This document shows, piece by piece, positions 36,849 to 45,428 of a stretch of 64,000 bases of DNA. The notes below the pieces were generated by a model. It searched no databases. It was not told the origin of the DNA and saw only the letters and a program-made list of their open reading frames with translations. Source of the stretch: Syntrophus aciditrophicus SB (lineage in GTDB: Bacteria; Desulfobacterota; Syntrophia; Syntrophales; Syntrophaceae); assembly GCF_000013405.1 (NCBI RefSeq), contig NC_007759.1:2791001-2855000 (forward strand), in the 5' to 3' direction. Position 1 is the first letter of the stretch; each line of letters starts with the position of its first letter. Both the position numbers and the translations under genes were made by a program.

Positions 36849-37010
36849 TTGGGAGGGAAAACGCCTGCAAATATCGAATATCAAGTTATGCGCGCTTTGC
36901 GTTCTGTCGTCCGGACAGTGGACTTTAAGCAATTCCACAAAATACATGTTCCCCCGCCAACAAAGTCATCGTTCGTAAAGCGCGAACATCCCGAAAAGAA
37001 AGGATTCCGT
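36849..37010 (+). pseudogene. Vestigial 5' fragment of a marR-like gene in the ablA leader
   Basis: In the ablA frame this DNA encodes [23 protein letters not shown], which matches the start of the MarR protein at 49772 (YEYRIMRALRRVIRAVHIHSKK). The nucleotide match is strong between about 36867 and 36943 and then ends. It has no plausible start codon with a ribosome-binding site of its own. It is a remnant of a duplicated marR gene with its promoter, now acting as leader DNA for ablA. Confidence 0.7.
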
Positions 37011-38309
37011 ATGCTGACTCAATCCCAGCACAAAATACTCAATGAAATCGATGGAAGTTCGGTCCGCAACTGGAAGGATTGGAAGTGGCAGTTGAGACAC
37101 TGCATAAAAGATCTGGACACGTTCGAGACACTTCTTGACATCCGCTTGCCGGAAACCCTGCGCCGGCAGTTCAAATTGATCGTCGAAAAATTTCCCATGT
37201 CGATAACGCCTTATTATCTCTCCCTGATTGACACGGAAGATCTGGAAAATGATCCGGTTTTCAAACAAAGCTTCCCTGCAATCAACGAATTGGATGTTCA
37301 GTCAACGGACATGTCGGATCCTCTGCATGAGGATCGGGACAGCCCGGTACCGGGTTTGACACACAGGTATCCGGACCGTGTTTTGCTGCTGATCAGTAAC
37401 ACTTGTGCCATGTATTGCCGTCACTGCACAAGAAAGCGCCGCGTGGGCGATCGGGATACAATTCCCAGCCGTGAGCAGATCATGAAGGGAATCGAATACA
37501 TTAGAGACACACCGCAGGTCAGGGATGTCCTTTTAAGCGGTGGTGATCCCTTTCTCCTGTCGACGGATTACCTTGACTGGATTCTCATCGAATTGAAGAA
37601 GATCGAGCACGTCGAAGTCATAAGGATCGGAACACGTACGCCTGCCGTACTTCCCTATAGAATTACCGATGAACTGGTTGAAATGCTGAAAAAACATCAT
37701 CCTCTCTGGATAAACACCCATTTCAACCACCCCAGGGAATTAACGGCCTCTTCAAGAGCCGCCCTCAGAAAACTTGCAGATGCCGGGATACCCCTCGGCA
37801 ATCAATCGGTTCTGTTGTCTGGGGTCAATGACTGTCCCCGGATCATGCGTTCCCTGGTCCATAAACTCGTCGCTAATCGTGTCCGGCCTTACTATCTCTA
37901 TCAATGCGATCTGTCCGAAGGGCTCAGTCATTTTCGAACTCCCGTAGGAAAGGGAATTGAAATTCTCGAAAGCCTGATAGGCCACACAAGCGGCTTCTGC
38001 GTTCCGACCTATGTGATCGATGCCCCGGCCGGTGGAGGAAAAATTCCGGTCATGCCGAACTATCTCATCTCCTGGTCCACAAACAAGGTGGTTTTACGGA
38101 ATTATGAAGGAGTCATAACCACTTACAAGGAACCCGATTCTTACGAACCCACTTTCTGCGACCGGAACTGCAAGGACTGCAACCTCCAGCTCTCACTCGA
38201 AGACGCGGGTGAATTCCGTGCCGTAGGCATAGAAAAACTGCTGGCCGACTACGACGACACCATTGCCCTGGTTCCCAGGAATAACGATCGCCACAGGAGA
38301 AGAGGATGA
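37011..38309 (+). CDS. ablA: Lysine 2,3-aminomutase of the N-acetyl-beta-lysine pathway
   Basis: A 432-residue radical-SAM, PLP-dependent enzyme that converts L-lysine to L-beta-lysine. Start at 37011, preceded by GAAAGGATTCCGT; the frame is open further upstream only because a marR fragment is fused in phase. The Fe-S motif [16 protein letters not shown] supplies Cys132, Cys136 and Cys139. [35 protein letters not shown] and [20 protein letters not shown] are typical KamA segments. Its stop overlaps the ablB start (ATGA). Together the pair makes N-epsilon-acetyl-beta-lysine, a compatible solute of methanogens and some bacteria. It is likely controlled by the MarR-type operator upstream. Confidence 0.93.
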   Translation: MLTQSQHKILNEIDGSSVRNWKDWKWQLRHCIKDLDTFETLLDIRLPETLRRQFKLIVEKFPMSITPYYLSLIDTEDLENDPVFKQSFPAINELDVQSTDMSDPLHEDRDSPVPGLTHRYPDRVLLLISNTCAMYCRHCTRKRRVGDRDTIPSREQIMKGIEYIRDTPQVRDVLLSGGDPFLLSTDYLDWILIELKKIEHVEVIRIGTRTPAVLPYRITDELVEMLKKHHPLWINTHFNHPRELTASSRAALRKLADAGIPLGNQSVLLSGVNDCPRIMRSLVHKLVANRVRPYYLYQCDLSEGLSHFRTPVGKGIEILESLIGHTSGFCVPTYVIDAPAGGGKIPVMPNYLISWSTNKVVLRNYEGVITTYKEPDSYEPTFCDRNCKDCNLQLSLEDAGEFRAVGIEKLLADYDDTIALVPRNNDRHRRRG

Positions 38310-39169
38310 ACTCCTTCGTAAAAAATTCTCTGCCGGACCGGATAGAAAAGCTTCCCTGCGGCTCAGTCATCCAGCATGGTCCATACAATGAGCGGATATA
38401 CCTGCTGAAAGTGGGAGGCGACGCCACAGGGCTTCTCCCTTTCGTTCTGGTTGCAATGGCAAAGGGATACGGTTATTCGAAGATATTTGTCAAAGTTCCC
38501 ACAGGCTTCTCAAAAAAGTTTTCCCGGGCGGGCTATGTCGAGGAGGCCTCCATCCCCGGATTGTACAACGGCTCAAATACAGGAACGTTCATGGGGTATT
38601 ATCTGAAAGAGCAGCGTGCCTCCGAACGGGAAGCGGCAACTCTGGATGCAATTCTTCATCTTGCAATCAGCAGATCCGAATCACCTGTGACGCCACTGGA
38701 TGCAAAACGGTTCATAATCCGCAGCTGCACGGAAAGCGATATCGATCAAATGGCTGCCATCTATCGGACTGTTTTTCCCACCTATCCGTTTCCGATTCAT
38801 GACCCCGCGTATCTGCTCGATACGATGCGGAGCCACGTCGCTTATTTCGGTGTCGAATCGGACGGGAAACTGGTGGCGCTCTCTTCCGCTGAAATGGACA
38901 AGTCCGCTCAAAATGTAGAAATGACTGATTTTGCGACACTTCTTCAATGGCAGAGAAGCAGTCTGAGCCTGCATCTGCTTGCCCGCATGGAAAAAGAGAT
39001 GAAGCAGGAAGGAATAAAAACGGCGTATACCATTGCCCGTGCCATGTCCCCGGGAATCAACGTTACATTTTCCAGACTCGGCTATGCCTATGGAGGAAGA
39101 TTAAAAAACAACACCAATATTTCCGCGCAAATCGAGAGCATGAACGTCTGGTACAAAAAACTCTCTTAG
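38306..39169 (+). CDS. ablB: Beta-lysine N-acetyltransferase
   Basis: A 287-residue protein of AblB architecture: an N-terminal region with the family mark [20 protein letters not shown], then a GNAT domain from about residue 135 ([20 protein letters not shown]). The GNAT part carries [20 protein letters not shown] and ends [20 protein letters not shown]. It acetylates beta-lysine on the epsilon amino group, completing the osmolyte. Translation is coupled to ablA by a four-base overlap. The start lies just after AGAAGAGG. Confidence 0.93.
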   Translation: MNSFVKNSLPDRIEKLPCGSVIQHGPYNERIYLLKVGGDATGLLPFVLVAMAKGYGYSKIFVKVPTGFSKKFSRAGYVEEASIPGLYNGSNTGTFMGYYLKEQRASEREAATLDAILHLAISRSESPVTPLDAKRFIIRSCTESDIDQMAAIYRTVFPTYPFPIHDPAYLLDTMRSHVAYFGVESDGKLVALSSAEMDKSAQNVEMTDFATLLQWQRSSLSLHLLARMEKEMKQEGIKTAYTIARAMSPGINVTFSRLGYAYGGRLKNNTNISAQIESMNVWYKKLS

Positions 39170-39245
39170 TTTTTCAATTTATTCCGTTCCATTTAACTTC
39201 GATGCAGTCTGTGGAACCTTATCCCCGCCAGAAAGAGGAAGGTTT

Positions 39246-39302
39246 ATGTACGCAAAGGCATCTGAATTGCTAAAAAACATCCGGTTGCAGGCACTGCTGA
39301 TC
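39246..39302 (+). repeat. Duplicated mscS 5' end forming the start of mltB
   Basis: The first 19 codons of mltB (MYAKASELLKNIRLQALLI) correspond to the first 19 of the MscS gene (MYAEISELLKNIPVQALAI, 45106-45050). Many codons are identical at DNA level, including TACGCA and TCTGAATTG-TAAAAAACAT. MltB proteins do not normally start this way. Confidence 0.7.
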
Positions 39303-40544
39303 ATCCTCAAGGCCCGAAAATTATCCGTTTGCTTCCTTCCGTTTGCCGCCTTCCTGCTCGCGTTGCCGTCCCCAAACGCGGTTGCCGATAATGCAGGTTC
39401 AATGAAGCAGTTCCAAAAATGTCTGTCACGCCTCGAAAATACGGCCATCGAAAGCGGCGTTTCTTCTCAAACCGTGAAATCGGCGCTGGAAAGTATACAG
39501 TGGCTCGAGGACGTGATCAGAGCCGATCGCAGCCAGCCCGAGTTCCATTTGACCTTCTGGCATTACCTGGAAAGTCGTGTCACCGATGCCCGCGTCGAAC
39601 GCGGACGTGAAATGTACCATGCGCATTACAACCTGTTGCACAAAATTTACCTGCGCTATGGCGTACCCCCTCATTACCTTGTCGCCCTCTGGGGCATGGA
39701 AACGAACTACGGCAGCAACTTCGGTTCCGTGCCACTTATGAGCGCGCTGGCAACACTCGCATGCGGCCGGCGGCGCAGTAATATGTTCACCCGCGAGTTT
39801 ATCAGCGCGTTACTCATCCAGGAAAACGGCGCGATGGATCTCGCCCGTTCAAAAGGATCGTGGGCCGGCGCGATAGGCCATATGCAGTTCCTGCCCTCAA
39901 CCTGCCTCAAGCACGCCGTCGACTCCGACAAGGACGGCAGGATAGATCTGTTCGGCAGCCTGCCGGATGCGTTCGCTTCAGCAGCAAACTACTTCCATCG
40001 ATCCGGCTGGAAAAAAGGAAAGCGTTGGGGCCGTGAAGTGCTGATCCCGCTCAATTTTAATTACGTGCTTGCTGGTCTCGGAACGAATAAAAGTGTGAAC
40101 GAATGGCGCGCGCTCGGTTTGGTTGACGCCTCTGGTGAACCTTTGCCGGAGTCCGACATCGAGGGCTCTCTTCTGCTGCCGATGGGACATAATGGTCCGG
40201 CGTTTCTCGTCTACCGGAATTTCCACATCATCAGGAAGTGGAACGCCTCGATCAGTTTCGCGCTTGCCGTCGGTCACCTCGCCGATCGCATCGCCGGCAT
40301 GGACGGGCTGACCACAAAATGTCCAGACCATCTGCGCCCCCTGTCCACAGCGGAAGTCAGAGAAATCCAGGAATGGCTGAACCGCCTGGGTTATGAGAGC
40401 GGAGAGGTGGACGGTCTCGTCGGCCGCCGGACACGAGCCGCAGCACGCGCCTTCCAGGCCGAAGCGGGGTTGCCGGCGGACGGCTATCTGACGCACGAAT
40501 TGATGGAAATGTTGCAACATGCGGAAAGGAATCGGGCTTTTTAA
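39246..40544 (+). CDS. mltB: Lytic murein transglycosylase B with peptidoglycan-binding domain
   Basis: 432 residues. The catalytic SLT_2/MltB domain (about 60-355) has the active-site Glu in ALWGMETNYGSNFG, and KGSWAGAIGHMQFLPSTC, SDKDGRIDLFGSLPDAFASA and GWKKGKRWG. A PG_binding_1 domain follows at the C-terminus (EVREIQEWLNRLGYESGEVD, RRTRAAARAF). It cleaves peptidoglycan with formation of 1,6-anhydro-muramic acid. The signal peptide core (LSVCFLPFAAFLLALPSPNA) is preceded by an unusual 19-residue leader copied from mscS. It lies 76 bases after ablB. Wall remodelling during osmotic change is a reasonable role in this setting. Confidence 0.92.
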   Translation: MYAKASELLKNIRLQALLIILKARKLSVCFLPFAAFLLALPSPNAVADNAGSMKQFQKCLSRLENTAIESGVSSQTVKSALESIQWLEDVIRADRSQPEFHLTFWHYLESRVTDARVERGREMYHAHYNLLHKIYLRYGVPPHYLVALWGMETNYGSNFGSVPLMSALATLACGRRRSNMFTREFISALLIQENGAMDLARSKGSWAGAIGHMQFLPSTCLKHAVDSDKDGRIDLFGSLPDAFASAANYFHRSGWKKGKRWGREVLIPLNFNYVLAGLGTNKSVNEWRALGLVDASGEPLPESDIEGSLLLPMGHNGPAFLVYRNFHIIRKWNASISFALAVGHLADRIAGMDGLTTKCPDHLRPLSTAEVREIQEWLNRLGYESGEVDGLVGRRTRAAARAFQAEAGLPADGYLTHELMEMLQHAERNRAF

Positions 40545-40600
40545 GGACAGGACATGATTTTTCAATAAATTTTTTTAAAATTACAATGAAGGAGGCAGCA

Positions 40601-42094
40601 ATGGACATTCAAGGCATGTTCGAACAGATTATTCAGTCACTTGGCAATTATGTCCCCAACATTCTCGGAGCATTGGCCATTCTCATCGTAGGCTGGTTGC
40701 TTGCGCTCATCGTCTCGGCTGCTGTAAGAGGGATTCTCAAGCGGACGGATTTTGACAACAGAATCGCGGGGAAAATTTTCGGGGATCAGGCTGTCAAAAC
40801 GATGAATCTGGAGGTCGTTGTCGCCAAAGTATTCTACTACATCATCATGCTCTTTGTTTTGCTGGCTTTCTTCCAGACACTCAAACTGACGATTGTGACC
40901 GAACCCATCAACAATCTGCTCAATCGCTTGTTTGCCTATATCCCACAGTTCATCGGCGCGGTGGTTCTGCTGTTGATCGCCTGGATTTTAGCCAGCATGG
41001 TGCGGTTGGCATCAGTAAAAATCTTACAGACCGCGAGACTGGATGAACGCCTGGGAGCAGCGGAAGAGGGTCGCCGCTCCTTTGCAAAGACTCTGGGAGA
41101 TGCTCTTTACTGGCTTATCTTTCTGTTATTCCTGCCTGCCATTCTGGACGCCTTAATGCTGTCGGGATTATTGCAGCCTGTGCAGGCAATGCTGGATAAA
41201 CTGCTCGGATTTCTGCCGAACATACTTGCAGGCGCCGTTATCATACTGGTTGGCTGGTTTGCAGCCCGGCTGGTAAAGCGAATCGTAACGAACCTGCTCG
41301 CTGTCACGGGCATTGACCGGTTGAGTGAACGGCTTGGAATGGACACGGTGCTGGGCGAACAGAGGCTCTCAGGTGTCCTGGGTTGGATTGTTTACGCGCT
41401 CATCATTCTTCCCGTTGCCATTGCGGCCCTGAACGCTCTGGCACTGGATGCGCTGACCCGGCCCGCCAGCGATATGTTGAATCTTATCCTGAGTGCGATT
41501 CCCAATATCTTTGCCGCAGCGATCGTAATCATCATCGCGTACGCGGTCGGAAACATGGCCGCGACACTCATCACCAACATTCTGGTCAAGATTGGATTTA
41601 ATCGAATCCTTCCGTTGATCGGCATCGGGAAAGAACCTGAAAAAGGTCAACGAACTCCCGCCCAGGTGGTCGGCACCATCGTGCTGGCAGCCGTCATGAT
41701 TTTCGCAGCCATGGAGGCGGCCAATCTGCTCGGTTTTGAAATGATGGGAACGCTGGTTTCCGGCTTCCTGGTGTTCGCGGGACAGATATTACTTGGCCTG
41801 GTCATCATTGCAATAGGCATGTATGTGGCAAACCTCGTTGCTGAACTCATTCGATCCAGCGGTGTGATGCATGCCCGCTTCCTGGCTCTGGTTGCCCGCA
41901 TAGCCATCCTGTTGCTGGCAGGAGCCATGGGATTGGCGCGCATGGGACTTGCGGACGAAATCATTTCGCTGGCATTTGGCTTACTGTTCGGTTCCATTAT
42001 GGTGGCTGCAGCGATCGCTTTCGGAATAGGGGGACGGGATTTTGCGGCAAGGCAACTCGATTCCTGGAGCAAAGCTTTACAAAAGGAAAAGTAA
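40601..42094 (+). CDS. CmpX-like membrane protein with repeated mechanosensitive-channel TM helices
   Basis: About 497 residues from the ATG at 40601, preceded by AAGGAGG. It is almost entirely membrane-embedded and contains four or five copies of the TM_helix (PF05552) unit: VPNILGALAILIVGWLLALI, IPQFIGAVVLLLIAWILASM, LPNILAGAVIILVGWFAARL and IPNIFAAAIVIIIAYAVGNM. It lacks the MscS beta domain. Relatives such as Pseudomonas CmpX influence envelope stress and cyclic-di-GMP-linked traits; direct channel activity is not established. It follows mltB by 56 bases and ends at a strong terminator. Confidence 0.88.
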   Translation: MDIQGMFEQIIQSLGNYVPNILGALAILIVGWLLALIVSAAVRGILKRTDFDNRIAGKIFGDQAVKTMNLEVVVAKVFYYIIMLFVLLAFFQTLKLTIVTEPINNLLNRLFAYIPQFIGAVVLLLIAWILASMVRLASVKILQTARLDERLGAAEEGRRSFAKTLGDALYWLIFLLFLPAILDALMLSGLLQPVQAMLDKLLGFLPNILAGAVIILVGWFAARLVKRIVTNLLAVTGIDRLSERLGMDTVLGEQRLSGVLGWIVYALIILPVAIAALNALALDALTRPASDMLNLILSAIPNIFAAAIVIIIAYAVGNMAATLITNILVKIGFNRILPLIGIGKEPEKGQRTPAQVVGTIVLAAVMIFAAMEAANLLGFEMMGTLVSGFLVFAGQILLGLVIIAIGMYVANLVAELIRSSGVMHARFLALVARIAILLLAGAMGLARMGLADEIISLAFGLLFGSIMVAAAIAFGIGGRDFAARQLDSWSKALQKEK

Positions 42095-42128
42095 ACACTA
42101 CGCCCTGAGGTGTCGACAATCCAGTGCA

Positions 42129-42181
42129 GAAAGACTCCTGAACAGGTCCCGGGCTCTGCCCGAATTGCTCAGGAGTCTTTC
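42129..42181. terminator. Bidirectional terminator between convergent genes
   Basis: Thirteen-base perfect arms GAAAGACTCCTGA (42129-42141) and TCAGGAGTCTTTC (42169-42181) enclose a GC-rich loop that can itself pair. It sits between the CmpX-like gene and the GH13 gene on the other strand. The T runs are short, but the stem is long and exact. Confidence 0.75.
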
Positions 42182-42243
42182 TTGATTTACGATAGACAGG
42201 GCGGGTGAATTTCAGCCGCAATGTTCTTTTATTCAAGGTTCGT

Positions 42244-44154
42244 CTATTTCCGGATGGGTTTGAGCCAGAGGATCCCATATGGTTCGAGAACAATCTTAAG
42301 GTTATCCTTCAGGGCTTCCCACGGCATTTCACTTAGAAGATCCTCCCAGTGCCGTTCCTTCGCCCCCGCGAGAGAAAGTGGAACATCCAGACTGACTTGC
42401 TTATCCGTCACATTGGTTATGGCGAGGAGGTGATCCTTCCCTTCAGGTGAAGACCGCACGACGGCAAAGACGTCCGGCGACAGAAGCAAGATCTTTTGTA
42501 ATCCGCGGGGATGAAAAGCTCTTTGCTGTGTTCGCACGAGATAGAGTCTGCTGCTGTGAAAGCGAAGAAGAGACAATTTTGAATTGGGATCAGCCAACTC
42601 CCTTGCCACATCTTCGCTGCTGATGAACCCACGGTTCACATCCCGTTTGACCCCCGTTCTATCAACCCGTTGATGGTCGTTGGCCGTCCCCATGAAGCCA
42701 TGAACATAGATACCCGGAACCCCCTGAATGACAAGGGCGATGCTGCGCGAGGCAACGTACCGCTTCACCTGCCCCGCCATGTCTGTCAGGTCACGATCAT
42801 CATTGATGGCACTCCACCACGTGCTGTTGATCTCATAGGGTTCCCGGGTCAGATCTTCCGCCGTCTTATAGGAAATATATGCCCCCCGATCACCTGCCGT
42901 CCTGATGAGAAAGGCGACTTCTTCCCAGGAGAGGATCTCCTTGGCGCCCATCAACCCGATACCGTCATGTGTATCGAGAATGTTGAAGAAGGTCGCCATG
43001 TCAGACGGAGGCTTGATGCTCGCGGCCCACCTGGAAATGGCACGGCTGTCTCCCCTGTAAAAGGTGTGCAGGACAAGGGCAGGAAGGGCAAAGTTGTAGA
43101 CCATGTGCGCTTCATCACAGCCATCGCCGAAATAGGAGATATTCTTCTCATGGGGCATGTTGGTCTCCGTTACCAGCGCCACACCGGAACCAACGCTGTC
43201 TACCACGTCGCGAAGAAGCTTCACGACCTCATGAGTCTGCGGCAGGTTGACGCTTTCGGTTCCGGGTTCCGCCCAGATATAAGTGACTGCATCCAGACGA
43301 AGGATATCCGCCCCGTTTCTTACATAAAAAAGTAAGCTGTCCAGCACCTGCAGCAGAACTTCAGGATTCCGGAAATTGAAATCGATCTGATCCTCGGAGA
43401 AGGTTGTCCACACCCATTTCGATCCGTTGATGGTATCGAATCTCGTGAGGATGTCCGATGTCCTTGGACGGAAAATTTTCCTTCTTTGATCAGGTGTAAG
43501 GTCATCGGCGGAATCGTAAGCGATGAAGAAATCCAGATAACGGGCATTTCCATTGAGGAATTCTTTGAACAGTTCGCTCCGCGAGGACACATGGTTGAGG
43601 ACGGCATCGAACATCAGATCATAGCGGCGCTTTTTCTCCCGGATATCCGCCCAGGATCCCAGTTCCGGATCGACCAGTTTGAAGTCCACAACGGCAAAAC
43701 CGCGATCCGAAGAATAAGGAAAGAAGGGAAGGATATGAAGCGTATTGATGATGTCGCAGATGTATGTGTTCACGAAATGATGCAGAGTCGAAAGCGGAGT
43801 TTTTTGCCGGCCTTTGACGATATCTCCATACGTGATCAGGATCATATCCTTCTCAGAAAAACGCTCTATGGGATCGTAGTCCTGTTCTTTTTCGATCATC
43901 TCCGGAGGTTTGTGCGCGTAGTGCACTTTCAGGATTCGTTCCAGTTCCGGCATGTATGCGTTGGCCAGCTTCTCTCCAAATAGAAACCGGAGTCTGCCGT
44001 GTATGCGCCTGCGCGTGTCCGGGGCCAGCTCGTAGAGTGGCCTTGTATAATCCGGTTCCGGATCGTAAAACGTGCGCTTTCTTGGATAATCGGTGTACGT
44101 TTCGACTCTTCGTCTCTTTTTCATCCCGTTTATTGCCCGTTCGCTTCTTTTCAT
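42244..44154 (-). CDS. GH13_18 sugar phosphorylase, probably glucosylglycerate phosphorylase
   Basis: 636 residues. The GH13 triad is visible: nucleophile Asp288 (DILRLDAVTYIWAEPG), acid/base Glu330 (ALVTETNMPHEKN), and Asp397 (NILDTHDGIGLMGA). IINTLHILPFFPYSSDRGFA and GSWADIREKKRRYDLMFDAV are signatures of subfamily 18 (sucrose phosphorylase and relatives). It is clearly longer than classic sucrose phosphorylase (about 500), closer to glucosylglycerate phosphorylase (about 560-580) with an N-terminal extension. The glucosylglycerate operon and glycerate kinase lie nearby. The expected reaction is glucosylglycerate plus phosphate to glucose-1-phosphate plus glycerate. It follows mscS by 25 bases in one transcript. 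Sucrose or glucosylglycerol remain possible substrates. Confidence 0.8.
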   Translation of the reverse strand: MKRSERAINGMKKRRRVETYTDYPRKRTFYDPEPDYTRPLYELAPDTRRRIHGRLRFLFGEKLANAYMPELERILKVHYAHKPPEMIEKEQDYDPIERFSEKDMILITYGDIVKGRQKTPLSTLHHFVNTYICDIINTLHILPFFPYSSDRGFAVVDFKLVDPELGSWADIREKKRRYDLMFDAVLNHVSSRSELFKEFLNGNARYLDFFIAYDSADDLTPDQRRKIFRPRTSDILTRFDTINGSKWVWTTFSEDQIDFNFRNPEVLLQVLDSLLFYVRNGADILRLDAVTYIWAEPGTESVNLPQTHEVVKLLRDVVDSVGSGVALVTETNMPHEKNISYFGDGCDEAHMVYNFALPALVLHTFYRGDSRAISRWAASIKPPSDMATFFNILDTHDGIGLMGAKEILSWEEVAFLIRTAGDRGAYISYKTAEDLTREPYEINSTWWSAINDDRDLTDMAGQVKRYVASRSIALVIQGVPGIYVHGFMGTANDHQRVDRTGVKRDVNRGFISSEDVARELADPNSKLSLLRFHSSRLYLVRTQQRAFHPRGLQKILLLSPDVFAVVRSSPEGKDHLLAITNVTDKQVSLDVPLSLAGAKERHWEDLLSEMPWEALKDNLKIVLEPYGILWLKPIRK

Positions 44155-44179
44155 GCCTTTTATGATGCTTCCAGACAGG

Positions 44180-45106
44180 TTATTCCCGGAAACGCGGCAT
44201 ATTCTGCGTTGCTTCCACCAGTTTCAGTTCGAAGGGCCTGCTCGCCTCACCAAAATAGACCGTGCTGTGCGGGAAGGGGATTTCGATGCCCCGGGCATCG
44301 AAGGCATACTTGATCCGGCGTAGAAATTCCCGGCCTACGAACCACTGCTGCAGGGGATTTGTTTTGATGCGGCCCTTGATGACAACGGATGAATTGTCCA
44401 GCTTGTCCACGCCGAAAATCTCCACGGGCTCGATAATCAGCGGGCCGTACGTTTCATCACTCTGGAGGCCTTCACCCACTTCCCGGATGACGCCGACGAC
44501 CTGGTCGGTGTCTTCCTTGTAGGCAACCCTCAGGTTGAAGACATAGCCGGACCACGTTTTGCTCATATTGCTCAGAGAGGTCACCGTGCCGTTGGGAAAC
44601 ACATGGACAACCCCTTCCAGGTCGCGGAGCACGATGGTCCGGAAATTGAGTTGCTCCACCAGCCCTCCTGTCTTGTTCACAATGGCCACGTCGCCGACGC
44701 GCACCTGATCCTCGAGAATGAAGAAAAAGCCGGATATGACATCCCGCACCAGGTTCTGGGCGCCGAAACCTACGGCAAGTCCCACAATACCGGCGCTGGC
44801 AAGAATGGGGCCGATTTCAAAACCGACCTCCTTGAGAATGGTCAGCACCACCACGATTCCCAGCGCGATCATCAAAGCCTGCCTGATGAGATGGGTAAGG
44901 GTTTCTGCCCGCCTGGAGGATTCTTCCGTGAGTTCCCCGGCAAACCGGCTTTTCTCCAGCAGATGAACCTTCATCTTGTTGAGCATCTTTTTAAGAATGG
45001 CGAAAACGATCCAGGCCAGGACAAGAATGAGCACAATACGAACCACACCAATGGCGAGCGCCTGCACCGGAATGTTTTTTAACAATTCAGAAATTTCTGC
45101 GTACAT
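44180..45106 (-). CDS. mscS: Small-conductance mechanosensitive channel, MscS family
   Basis: 308 residues with two or three N-terminal helices, a pore helix ASAGIVGLAVGFGAQNLVRD and the MscS beta domain (LEDQVRVGDVAIVNKTGGLV, then HVFPNGTVTSLSNMSKTWSG). A C-terminal alpha/beta domain ends GIEIPFPHSTVYFG. It should open when membrane tension rises, releasing solutes on osmotic downshift. GGAGGAGG precedes the ATG. The GH13_18 gene follows 25 bases later. Its first 19 codons recur at the start of mltB. Confidence 0.94.
   Translation of the reverse strand: MYAEISELLKNIPVQALAIGVVRIVLILVLAWIVFAILKKMLNKMKVHLLEKSRFAGELTEESSRRAETLTHLIRQALMIALGIVVVLTILKEVGFEIGPILASAGIVGLAVGFGAQNLVRDVISGFFFILEDQVRVGDVAIVNKTGGLVEQLNFRTIVLRDLEGVVHVFPNGTVTSLSNMSKTWSGYVFNLRVAYKEDTDQVVGVIREVGEGLQSDETYGPLIIEPVEIFGVDKLDNSSVVIKGRIKTNPLQQWFVGREFLRRIKYAFDARGIEIPFPHSTVYFGEASRPFELKLVEATQNMPRFRE
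45050..45106 (-). repeat. mscS 5' end, source-like copy of the mltB leader
   Basis: Partner of the repeat at 39246-39302. Here the segment is a natural part of the MscS N-terminus and continues into its first membrane helix, so this is likely the original copy. Confidence 0.65.
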
Positions 45107-45428
45107 ACAACCTCCTCCATCTATTATTGTTTCCTTTTACCAGTAAAATTCCCATTGCCTGCAGGTATTCGCAATTTCTTCGCTACTTGTCCTTTTTTTC
45201 GCATTCTTTGTCCAATCTTTATTATTCGTCAAGGAACGAAATTAATTTCTGAGGTTTTCCACTTTCACAAGAGTATGGATCCAGCCGAACGGCAAGAGCC
45301 ACTCAGAATCACCGCTGCTTCGGCTTCTGTTTCCTCCACCGATTCTTTACCGGTCACTGATTAATGTGGAGTGCAAAAAAAGAAGACGGAATAGTCTGTG
45401 ATCTGTGTGTGGGATAGGAGGGGAACCT
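45107..45428. other. Intergenic region between otsA 3' end and mscS
   Basis: About 320 bases with no supported gene. On the minus strand a TTGACG box near 45226-45231 could belong to the mscS promoter, but no good -10 follows. No terminator for otsA was recognised. Confidence 0.4.

Noticed and set aside
36849-38309. AblA as a 486-residue protein
   Set aside because: The first 54 codons derive from a marR fragment without a proper start; the ATG at 37011 has a strong ribosome-binding site and gives the normal family length.
42244-44154. Plain sucrose phosphorylase annotation
   Set aside because: The subfamily fits, but length and neighbours (GpgS, glycerate kinase) favour glucosylglycerate; I kept sucrose only as an alternative.
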